Of a stretch of DNA of 64,000 nucleotides, positions 11,974-21,517 are shown in pieces (within the stretch, counting starts at the first letter, position 1; each line of letters opens with the position of its first letter). Origin of the DNA: Earliella scabrosa (lineage: Eukaryota > Basidiomycota > Agaricomycetes > Polyporales > Polyporaceae). The stretch lies in assembly GCA_022605405.1 (NCBI GenBank), contig JABYQQ010000004.1, positions 1,116,001-1,180,000 on the forward strand, written 5' to 3'. The notes beneath the pieces were generated by a model. The model saw nothing but the letters and a program-made list of their open reading frames with translations, did not search any database and was not told where the DNA came from. Position numbers and translations under genes: made by a program.

Positions 11974-12409
11974 TGGATGACTTCCCATAACGTTCTGCGG
12001 CTCTACGGACGCCGTAGATTCCTAGCGGAGCCTGAACACCTTCCGAGATCCTGACCGATTCGTCGACAGCCCCGGACCTTCGGGCGTCGGTTGATTCTCG
12101 GACAGACGTTATGTCAGCTCCCAAAAGGGCAGCGGTTTGATGGGACTGTGCTTGGTAATGATGGGGACTTCCTTTCCTGAGGTTCGCTAGGTTATGCGAG
12201 GGTAAGCGAAGGTAAGCGAGGCATCTGCGGACGTCCCAAAATCTAGAAAAGGGGGTCGACCCCCCTTCCTAGATTTTGGGCGCTTGCAGTGTCTACGGAG
12301 CTCTGTCCCATCAGCGGACCTTGTATCGGCGTCGGCATCTCGGCCAACAGGCCAGTTTAGAGATTTACGGACGTCCGTAGAGCCGTAAACCGTTATGGGA
12401 AGTCATCCA
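11974..12409. mobile_element. Non-autonomous inverted-repeat element (hAT-like MITE)
   Basis: A 436-bp element with imperfect terminal inverted repeats of about 48 bp. The left end starts TGGATGACTTCCCATAACG at 11974, and its reverse complement ends at 12409. Flanks are GTCAAGAG (11966-11973) and GTCAAGAC (12410-12417), an 8-bp target duplication with one mismatch, as made by hAT transposases. There is no coding capacity. A near-perfect palindrome lies inside at 12235-12280. Superfamily is inferred from duplication length only. Confidence 0.75.
12235..12280. repeat. Internal hairpin of the MITE
   Basis: 46-bp palindrome. CCCAAAATCTAG is mirrored by CTAGATTTTGGG, with a G5/C6 inner stem around a central TCGA (SalI-like GTCGAC). 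It could form a stable cruciform or RNA hairpin. Confidence 0.8.
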
Positions 12410-12502
12410 GTCAAGACATGCGAGCTGGCCAGGACGAGTCGTGCAGGATGAGTCGTGCAGGATACGTTCTGTGGCTGATAACATCAAGGGACGGCCTAAC
12501 AC

Positions 12503-12576
12503 GGGTCGGTGGCGTAGTTGGTTATCGCATCTGTCTAACACACAGAAGGTCCTCAGTTCGAACCTGGGCCGACTCA
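12503..12576 (+). tRNA. tRNA-Val(AAC), copy 1
   Basis: 74 nt including discriminator A. Acceptor GGGTCGG pairs with CCGACTC. A box is TGGCGTAGTTGG. The anticodon stem TCTGT/ACAGA encloses loop CTAACAC with anticodon AAC. The T arm has TTCGAAC. No intron. T4 follows (pol III stop). Identical to the copies at 14334 and 20813. Lies 93 bp right of the MITE. Confidence 0.97.
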
Positions 12577-13129
12577 TGTTTTGCTTCACTCAGCTCGCAA
12601 GGCTGTGATTGTGAAGTTTGCCCTTTCGCATTGATTTGCTCCGCTTTCATCTCGTGCCAATCACCCGTCACGCGTCATCAATGGACATGGAGAATAATTT
12701 ATAATAGTCATTCGCTCAGTACGAAGGAAGATACATGTATGTAGTCACTAGTAATGTGGTCAGGAGCGTGCGGCAGCACACGGAGTTCGGCACAGCCGAG
12801 TCTCGACGGGTTGTCGAGTACTCAGGTCCAGGAACGTCCAGGCGAGACAGAATGCCTCCAAGGCCATGAAGAGCGCAACAGATAGGCTGAGATAGAGGTA
12901 GGCTGAAAGATGGCAGTAGGCTGCAGTAGCGGTAGGCTACTAATTGGCGGTCGCGATCCGTAGAGACTCTTGATATCCGGGTGAGTGACAGCGAGGTCGA
13001 TCGTGCCGCCGCCATAGGGAAGGAGACCGGAGCGCAGTCGTCAGCGTCGCAGCCGAGGGATGCTTGTCAAGGACGAGATCGACTGAGCGAGAGCCAGGGA
13101 CAAGGGGAAGACGTCGAAGTTGTACATGA

Positions 13130-14196
13130 TCATCCGCGGTCGAGGGCGATTGGCGAGCCAGGTCTAGAGAGGGCGACAAGGTATTCGCCAAACACCGCGG
13201 GGTCAAAGGAATATTTGCGACGCGGTGTTGCAGGTTCTGAGTCGTCGTCTTCCCAGTCGGACGCGTCCAAGGTACCGATGTACGAGTCAGGGAGTTGGCA
13301 GACGACGACGTGCTCGTTAGGCTCCTGGTCCCATGCAGTGTAATCACTAGTGACGTTGTCGATCACGCCCGGGTGCATCACGAACTCGTCGAAGTACTCG
13401 GCCGTCCAGACAAGCCGGCGGTCCATATCGAACCGGACGACTCCCATGCTGACAAGCGTGCGGTAGACAGGCGGCAGGGGACTCTCGGAGTCGACTGGAG
13501 TGTAGTAGCAGCGGATGGTCTGACCGTAGTGCGCAAACGGCTGGACGTCGTCGAGACGGTGGGCTTTGACATAGATTGACGGATCTTCCAGTGCGGCGGG
13601 GAGAGGGTCCAGGACAGACGCGGCGCGGCCGTAGACTGTGGGGCTGCAAGACGGAGTAGGGTGTGTTGTTTCCATAGGCTGAGAGGGGACAATCCAGAAG
13701 TCATCGAGGTTGGAGTAGGTTGTGTGCAGGATATATACAGGACCGCCGGTATTCTGGAAAGAATGATCAGCCATGGAAGACGTGACAATGCGGAGATACC
13801 ATACCTGAAGCTCGCGGTGCCTGAGATAACGAACCAACATCGCCAAAGACCCGAAGATGACCAGGGCCAGTATCAAGCCTGTACAGAATGGCTTGAGGAA
13901 GTGCCCATCCGGAAGAGGCGGCAAGGGTATGGATTGTGTAGGCGAGTACGCGTGCTGTAGAGGAACAGTCCTGCTCGAGATGATGTACGCCGGGCTGTAT
14001 ACGACGTCAGGAGCATGTTTCATGAGAGATCCAACTTGGCGGCTTACGCGGGGAGAGTGGGGGCGTTGAACTGGAGGGGAGCCCGGAGGGTGAGGGTCTG
14101 AAGCGCGACGAGGATCACGCGAGAGTCGAGAGAGACGGAGGTGATGGTGCCCAAGAGGGTGAGGACGGTGGAGAGGAAGAGATGGATGAAGAACAT
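13130..14196 (-). CDS. Two-TM membrane protein, intact copy
   Basis: Three exons, complement(join(13130..13753, 13805..13994, 14048..14196)), 320 aa. An N-terminal hydrophobic segment (MFFIHLFLSTVLTLLGTI) and a second TM helix (FCTGLILALVIFGSLAMLV, about residues 90-110) are followed by a soluble tail of about 205 residues. The tail contains YVKAHRLDDVQPFAHYGQT, VYRTLVSMG, WTAEYFDEF and an acidic DWEDDDSE region. Intron 2 (51 nt) keeps the frame open if retained, but the aligned position in the paralog supports splicing. No known domain is recognised. The paralog at 19755-20668 shares exon structure. It is bracketed by direct tRNA-Val copies. Its TATA box abuts the tRNA at 14334. Confidence 0.75.
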
Positions 14197-14325
14197 GGCG
14201 TTCGCTGGGAGCTGAGCTGAGAGTGCAGGATGTGGTATGGGTTCAAGTTCAGGTGAGGTTCGACTCACCGTGCGCGGCGCCTGTTATGCATCGTGTAGAC
14301 GCCCAACAAAGCGCGGCAAACACGC

Positions 14326-14333
14326 TATATAAG
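14326..14333 (-). promoter_or_regulatory. TATA box of the intact two-TM gene, touching tRNA-Val
   Basis: TATATAAG on the plus strand (CTTATATA on minus), 130 bp before the ATG at 14196 and directly adjacent to the first base of the divergent tRNA gene. The duplicated copy near 20800 lacks it. Confidence 0.5.
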
Positions 14334-14407
14334 GGGTCGGTGGCGTAGTTGGTTATCGCATCTGTCTAACACACAGAAGGTCCTCAGTTCGAACCTGGGC
14401 CGACTCA
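14334..14407 (+). tRNA. tRNA-Val(AAC), copy 2
   Basis: 74 nt, identical to copy 1, anticodon AAC in loop CTAACAC. It is followed by TTTTACTTCTTTT. Divergent from the two-TM gene, 137 bp from its ATG. Confidence 0.97.
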
Positions 14408-16193
14408 TTTTACTTCTTTTGCAAGAGGGGAACGGTTAGAATGCCTGGTTCTACCTCTTCATCAGTATCTCCTCTCTTTTGCCGCAAGATAGCTATAGTT
14501 GACAGGAAATCGGAATTGACCCTGGTTCTGGGTCAGGGCGCCCAGGCGCCCGACATTCCCCGAACAGGCGCTTAACATCGCGAAAATGCCTCATCATGAC
14601 ACCAGAGGGTACCCACTGCCAGGGCCCCAAGGGGAACCTATCTACTGACCACCATCTCACCAGGCCTGCCCATACCCCCACTATGTCTTTCTATGTTGAC
14701 CGACCTCATCTTACTTCGACGGCCTGGCACACGCTGGCTAGCAGCGATCTCTGACACCTCCAGACCCTTCTTCCTCGATCTATGCGCGATTATTGCCGCA
14801 CCACTATCCGGATCCACAACACCCAGGTTCATCTCCTACTGACGGCGTGAGACTCAATGTGCTGGAACATCCGTTGCAACCGACGGCATGCACCCCCTAC
14901 GCTTGTTGCGTTACGGGCTCAGGACGACGTCAACGCACTGAACATCTGCGCAAAGGTGAGCCCATCAATACGCATGTAGTTTTCCCCTGCCCGCTATCGA
15001 TGCCTGTGAGCACACGATGCTCAACCCTATTAGTATCCACTATACGACGCCCATTTGTCACCTCGTTCCCCCTCCTGCTTGCCCGCCCGCAGATCTCGCT
15101 AAATCGACGCAGCAGATAACTGAGGCGTAATAGTACCGGCAGGTGTAAGTCTGTTACCTATAGCTGATGTATGCCAGACCCGACGAGTTGACAAACCCCA
15201 CCAACCAGGGTGAGAATCACTGTATCATAGCCCGCTCACGCCCACGCATCGCGACGTCTTATCAAGCACTATGCTGTCTGTCCGCTCACTCGCCCGCCTT
15301 CACAGCGGTGTTCTTCGCGAGCACCCTCAACGAGGTCTCACAGGAAGCTGATTGGCCATACCTGTTCACTCTGTCCGCTGGGTGCCGAGCGGAAGGCTCA
15401 GTACTTGTGAGCCTTGCCTATCCTCTGCCGCCCGCTGCTAACGTCATGTCTTCTAGGATCTAGCGCTCTACGAGTTCTCATGGAGGCGCTTTACAGTCCA
15501 TACAGTGCGTAAGGACATCGTGATAGAGGTACGTTCTCCAATCACACGACAGGCAAGCTTCCTGCTCCAGGAAGGTTATCGGAACAGTTCTACTACTACC
15601 CGGGGCTATGTATATGCAGCCATATACATTCCCCGCGGGTAGTACTTATGAGCGTTTTACGAACGTGGGCGACCGAGTCTTCGTATGTGTTCATCACCGA
15701 TGCCTCTGTAGACTGTGTGGGCCTGGTGTGGACTGTTGCTCTTTATGCAAAGCCGTCTCAGCCGCGAGCACACGTGCGCCTCTCTCCCTGTGCCTGTGCA
15801 TGTACAGGCAATCATCAGCGTTGATAGCGTGCTCATGGCCTGAGATGTCTGCAAGCCTCATACGTAACGCCCCTGCCGCAACGATGCCATGACACATATC
15901 TGGCTCATCGCTCACATGCAGTTTACAGTGCCATGTTTACAGTGACCTTACTCTCCTCGGGGACCTCGTCCATCGCTCACACGGGATATCCAAAGAAGCA
16001 CGACGAGTCTACGTAGTGGACGCCGGACGTCGGACCCCCCTGGCCAGTGTCTTGTCTGGGCGCAAAGTTCTCCCCGTGCGCATCTGTTCTGATCTGGCCC
16101 TGTCGAGCATCACACCAATCCCATCATCCGAGTTTGTGGCGGAGGACCTTCCCAGTCTCGCCAAGTCGCCAAGTGCGTCCGTGACCATGCCCT
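14408..16193. other. Intergenic between tRNA-Val and ferric reductase; no gene recognised
   Basis: About 1.8 kb of mixed frames, none longer than 100 codons with sensible composition. Short coding-like pieces near 15340-15540 could not be assembled into a gene. It probably contains the distal promoter of the ferric reductase. Confidence 0.35.
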
Positions 16194-16240
16194 CGTCACG
16201 CTACGTCACGCTACGTCACGCTACGTCACGCTACGTCACG
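16194..16240. repeat. Tandem 10-bp CRE-like array upstream of ferric reductase
   Basis: The unit CTACGTCACG repeats four times at 16201-16240, after a partial unit at 16194-16200. Each unit holds TACGTCA (TGACGTA on the other strand), a bZIP CRE/ATF half-palindrome. It ends about 115 bp before the reductase ATG. Confidence 0.85.
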
Positions 16241-16354
16241 TCACCCTATCACGCATATTGGCGAGACAACTTTGTCGGTTTATCTCTTGCGCTGCTCTTC
16301 CTGCAACTCTTGCTCCTTGTCTTCACACTCCAGACGCTCTCAAGAACGCACGAC

Positions 16355-18846
16355 ATGACGGTATGGCTGACGACACCAGTCGTGTGGCACTCGTCTAGAG
16401 AACGGGCCCCTTATGACCCAGATGGGGGACTTACGTTTGAGGAATTCATGTTCATCACCAGTCGCTGGCGCAACGTACGTCGTCCTTGAGGCGATCTCTG
16501 CTCTCATCCCCCATATAGCGAAAGCTGACGTCGTGCAGTGGTATAGTGCCGATCTAGACTACGGGCGCACGACGGTTTACCTCTTCTGCGCCGGGATTAT
16601 CGTTTGGGGTCTTGCCAACTTGATGTTCAAGTTTCGCCAGAGCTCGAGGTGAGTATGTGAATGGTCGAGTTGGTAGCACTGGCGCTCACCTTGTTCGTGG
16701 ACAGCACCGCTCGAGTCGTGCAGAACAAGCTCCCGGGCTACAAGAAGGCGATCGCCGCTTCGAGGAGCTTGGGTGCCAAACAGATCTACGTCCCCATCTT
16801 CAACTACTACTCGCCCCCGCTCAGCGCGATCGGCATCGTCTTGGGTCTTATCGTGTTCTTCACAGGTAGTTACCACCCCCCTCCGTCCTTGAGTTAGTTT
16901 GTTCGTGCTGATCAGCCGTTGCAGTTCTGACATTCGCGGTGCACCCCTATTATTGGCCCACATCAGCGATGGGACACAGCCAGCCCATCGCTACGAGAGC
17001 CGGGTGGATTTCGATCGGGATCCTCCCGTTCCTTTTGTGCGTATTATGTGCATTCTCAGTGCCGTCGTATATCTGCTCATGAACGCATCCAATATAGGGT
17101 GTTCGCGACAAAGGTCAACCTGATCGGGATGGTGACGGGCGTCTCGCATGAGAAGCTGCAGGTCTACCATCGCTGGACGGCGTGTATCATGTGTATGTGC
17201 CCTCTTCCAACTCCTTGCTGTCTATCGTTGCTCATTGACAAGCTAGACATCACGGCGCTCATACATACGTTCCCGTTCATTATCGGAAGCATCCACCATG
17301 GCCAGATGGAGTCAGAGTGGAACACGTCGTCATATTACTGGACGGGCGTGGCCGCGTTGGTTCCTCAGGTACTCATACACGCTTGGAAACGTCCCGCGCA
17401 GCGGTGTGTTGATGAAGTGGTTCATAGACTTGGTTGTTCTTCATGTCATGGGGACCCATCCGGAACCGATACTATGAGACGTTTAAGAAGTACGTATGCC
17501 CATTTACGGCGTACGTTTCCGTATACGATGCTGATCGCGCCTTCGCAGACTACACTTCGTGTATGTATCGACTGTTCACTCCTGTGATAGCGTCTCACTG
17601 ACGCTGTCCGTAGTGCGAGCGGCATCTTCGTCGTAGCGTTGTTCATCCACTGCGACTTCATCTTAACGTCAGCGTAAGCACATTTCGTCCTGTTCAACAT
17701 GTCTAAGTCACACAGTGGGACAATTTCCAGGGACTACATGCTGGCTTCCGTGGTGCTCTACTTTGTCTCCTGGTTTGCGCGTGTCGGCCGCACGCTCTAC
17801 AACGGTCTCAACTCGCGTGCGACGCTCGAAGCCCTCCCCGAGAACATGGTGAAGATCACGATGCCGACCAAGCTCAAGTGGCGTCCTGGCCAGCACTTCT
17901 TCGTCCGCTTCCTCGGCCTTGGCATCCACGCTGCGTCGTCGCATCCCTTCACTGTCGCGACGCTCTCAGACCAGTCCGAAGGGAAGGAAGGCGCTGTCAT
18001 GGAGATCTACGCGCGTGTCCACGGCGGGATCACTGCTCGGCTCGCGACTCTGGCGAAGCAAGGATCGTTAGGCTCACGTGTCCTGTTGGATGGTCCGTAT
18101 GGCGGAGTTGAGGGCAACCTCAAGGTCTACGATCGCGTGCTTCTCCTCGCGGGCGGCTCTGGTGCGTGTCCACTCCAATGGTGGTGCCGCCATTGGCTGA
18201 CTATTGAGAACAGGTGTGACCTTCGTCGTTCCTCTCTTGCTCGACCTCGTGCGTTCATACGAGCAGGGCAAGACGACGTGCCGGTCGGTTCATCTCGTTT
18301 GGGCGGTCAGGACTAATGGTATGTACCTGCTCAGTACTCAGCATTGATGTAGCTCACGCCTTTCTTTAGATGCTTTGTCGTGGTTCGAGGACGCGCTCGC
18401 GACCGCCATCAAGGCTGCTCCCGAAGGACTCTCCGTCTCAGTCTCGTACTACGTCACGGACACGCCGGTCGTCATCGATGACGGCGCCTCGGCTTCCAGC
18501 GACAAAGACGCGGACGAGGCGGGCGCGGTTACCAAGCACTCCGGTCGTCCGAACCTCCCCAACATCGTGAAGGCGTTCTGTAACGACGAGGGTACGGTCG
18601 CTATCGCTGGTACGTCGATTTGGTCTGGAGTGTGGACCGTTCGGCGAAGGAGCTTATGCAAAATGGTGCAGCTTGCGGTCCGGAGTCCTTCAACTGCGAC
18701 GTCGGCAGCGCGGTCGCTGCGTGCGAGCTGGCGATCCTTCGCGGCAAGTCGGCTTGCTCAGAGATATACCTCCACCAGGAGGCGTACAGGTGAGTTCTCG
18801 CTCTATGCGACTGTGCTTGTATGCTCATATGGCGTGCAGCTGGTAA
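16355..18846 (+). CDS. Ferric-chelate reductase (FRE/NOX-type transmembrane oxidoreductase)
   Basis: Fourteen exons, join(16355..16474, 16539..16648, 16705..16865, 16925..17036, 17098..17192, 17247..17368, 17428..17489, 17549..17560, 17614..17673, 17731..18161, 18214..18318, 18370..18609, 18672..18789, 18840..18846), give 584 aa. Exon 8 has 12 nt and the last exon 7 nt. Exon 10 could instead begin at 17716, adding five residues. The N-terminal half is a multi-pass heme domain (YYSPPLSAIGIV, GVSHEKLQVYHRW, ALIHTFPFIIGSIHHG). FAD (HPFTVATL) and NADPH (LLLAGGSG) motifs follow, and the C-terminus is CSEIYLHQEAYSW. FRE enzymes move electrons from NADPH across the plasma membrane to reduce Fe(III)/Cu(II). 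An upstream in-frame hydrophobic stretch was not used because the region is CT-rich leader. Confidence 0.92.
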
Positions 18847-19754
18847 CTGGAATCTCGCGCACCCTGGTGACATCTGCGAATGGTTACCGCGACACGGTGA
18901 CCGTGGAACAAAGTATATCCGCAGATGTTCAGGGTTGTTTGAATTGGTTTGCATGGCGTGTACGACTTTATGTTTCTTGATGATATCTGTTCCTCCTGGG
19001 GTCCTGGTCACTCATGTTATGTTCGAGCCTATGAATCTGATTAAGTGTTGCACGAATGTCTTCAGCTGCTACTATCAAACCAGCTCACCGACAACCAGCA
19101 CGGACAGGGTGGCTTACACGGCGTCTTCATGACAATTTACAATGGTTCAGGTATGGCTGCCGATATATCATTCGTGATAATCGTCTGCTCAGTACAAAAG
19201 AAGGACATGGATTGAGTAGTGATGTATACAAGTACAAGAAGTCACAGAGGCGGAACAGGAACAGCGCGCGACAGCGCATGGAGTTCGGCACAGCCAAGTC
19301 TCGACGGGTTGTCGAGTACTCAGGTCCAGGAACGTCCAGGCGAGACAGAATGCCTCCAAGGCCATGAGCGCAACAGATAGGCTGAGCGATAGAAATAGGC
19401 TGAAGGGGCGGTAAGCCAGGCTGTTGTGATCCGCGGAGACTCTTGAGATCCGGGTGAGTGACAGCGAGGAGGTCGATCGTGACAACGGCGATAGGTAAGG
19501 AGACCGGAGCGCAATCGTCAGCAACGCAGCCGAACGAGAAGCTTGCCAAGGACGAGATCGACCGAGCTTGAACCGGGGAGAAGGCGAAGACATCGGAGTC
19601 GTACACGATCATCCGCGACCGAGGACGATTGAAGCCTAGAGCGGTCGTATCCAGGGCAGTCGCCAAAGACCACGAGATCGAAGGAATACATGTAGGATGT
19701 TTGAGGTCCGTCGTTGTCGTCTTCCCAGTCAGACACGTCCGAGGTACCGACATA
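18847..19754. other. Duplicated 3' flank of the two-TM gene
   Basis: From about 19189 to 19754 this is the 3' flank of the two-TM copy and aligns with 12718-13129. A shared block runs GTCGAGTACTCAGGTCCAGG through the CAACAGATAGGCTGAG region. It includes the remnant of the C-terminal coding part (SDWEDDN...). 18847-19188 is the reductase 3' side with nothing recognised. Confidence 0.6.
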
Positions 19755-20668
19755 CTAGTCAGGGAGTTGGCAGACGACGACGTGCTCGCCAGGTTGCTGG
19801 TTCCACGCAGTGTAATCGCGAGTGACGTTGGTGATGATCTGTGGGTGCGTCGCGAATTCGTCGAAGTACTCGGCCGTCCAGAACAGGCGGCGGTCCAGCT
19901 CGAACGTGACAATTCCCATACTGACAAGAGTGCGGTAGACAGGAGGGAGGGGCCTCTTGGGGTCGACTGGAGTGTAGTGACAGCGGATGGTTTGACGGTA
20001 GTGCGCAAACGCCTGGACGTCGTCGAGACGATGGGCTTTGACATAGAGTGAAGGATCGTCCAATGCCGCGAGGGGAGACTCCGGGGGGAAAGCGGCGGGG
20101 TAGTCGTAGGCTGTGGGATTGTGAAACGGAGTAGGGTGTGTTGCGAAGGGCTGACAAGTGACAGTCCAAAAGTAATTGACGCCAGAGTAGTCTGAGTGCA
20201 GGGTATATACCAGACCTTCATCCTGTGAAGAATCATCAGCCATGGGAGACATGACAATGGCAATGCGCCGCACCCCAAGCCGGCGGTCGCTGAGACGGTC
20301 GACTAGCATCACCAAACACCCGAAGACGACCAGGGACAGGATCATGCCCATGCAGAACGCCCTGAGGAAGTGCTCGTCTTGAAGAGGCGGTGGGGGTATG
20401 GATGAGTCTGTGGCCGAGGACGCGTGCTGTAGAGGGACAGTCCTGCTTGAGATAACGTACACCGGGCTATACACGATGTCAGAAACATGTTTAGATGTAA
20501 ATGCGACTTGGCGGCTTACGCGGGGAGAGTGGGGGCGTTGAACTGGAGAGGAGCCGGGAGGGTGAGTGCCTGAAGCGCGACGAGGATCACGTGCGAGTCG
20601 AGAGAGACGGAGGTAATGGTGCCCAAGAGAGCGAGGACGGTGGAGAGGAAGAGATGGATGAAGAACAT
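19755..20668 (-). CDS. Two-TM membrane protein, prematurely stopped copy
   Basis: Three exons, complement(join(19755..20222, 20274..20466, 20520..20668)), 269 aa. Same exon layout and both TM segments as the 13130-14196 gene. The copy ends at a TAG (19755-19757) where the paralog has TCG, directly after VVVCQLPD. This removes about 51 C-terminal residues, including the acidic DWEDDD motif. Beyond the stop the homologous sequence has drifted and shifted frame. The upstream region has lost the TATATAAG found before copy 1. It may be a decaying duplicate or a shortened isoform; a single substitution accounts for the stop. Confidence 0.65.
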
Positions 20669-20812
20669 GGCGTTCGCTGGGAGCTGAGCTGAGCTGAGAG
20701 TGCAGGATGTGGTATGGGTTCAAGTTCAAGTGATGTGCGTTTCCCCGCGCGGCGCCTGTTATGGGTGATTGATAGCGCCCATGAACATACTGCAAACACG
20801 ATAGGCAATCGC

Positions 20813-20886
20813 GGGTCGGTGGCGTAGTTGGTTATCGCATCTGTCTAACACACAGAAGGTCCTCAGTTCGAACCTGGGCCGACTCA
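20813..20886 (+). tRNA. tRNA-Val(AAC), copy 3
   Basis: 74 nt, identical to copies 1 and 2, followed by T6. It sits just upstream of, and divergent from, the second two-TM gene, as copy 2 does for the first. Confidence 0.97.
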
Positions 20887-21517
20887 TTTTTTGCCTGTCG
20901 AGTTAAAGCGGCTCTGCGTTATCGTCGTTGTCCGTCAAGTACGCATATATACGTCCTGCGGACACTCAACAGAACCTACTGAAGCAAGGAACCCGCGAGC
21001 TACTGCAACTGTGCGTTCCACATAACATACCATGATCACAGCCAACCCGTGAGGTTCTTGCAGCGCCAAGTTCACCTAACTTTAGCTCTTCCCACATAAC
21101 TACGATGCAGGCACGAACATAGTCCTAGTTATGTCGGTATGTGTACTGCCGTACCCTCCAGGAACACATGGTCGTTGTACTGCGATCCGTCGACGAACAG
21201 CCTGAATGTCTCGTATCCCACAGAGCGAGACCCGGAGGCTTGGTATTGGATGCTGGTGCGCCGCCTGTCCACTCCAAGTCTCCCGAAGATCAGAGTATAA
21301 GTCCCGTTTTGGATCAACATTGACCTAGAAGCAGACCGCCGATTCTCCGGGTTGGGGTTTGAGGGGATCCCTCGTCCCTTCGAGCACAGACTCGTTGAGT
21401 ACTATTCCCACACCATTGAGCCGGGGATATAAGTTACTGTGGGTCGGACATGTTCTGCCTCACCCGTCCTCCCAAAACAAAACGTCTGCCAACTTCCCGA
21501 CCTCCTTGCGACCTACT
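20887..21517. other. Intergenic, promoter of DUF6533 gene 1
   Basis: About 630 bp. GATATAAG at 21424-21431 is a likely TATA box, about 90 bp before the ATG at 21518. No other gene is seen. Confidence 0.45.

Noticed and set aside
16016..16354. In-frame hydrophobic extension before the ferric reductase ATG
   Set aside because: Overlaps the 10-bp repeats and a CT-rich leader; hydrophobicity comes from CT-rich codons, and the 16355 ATG fits the family N-terminus.
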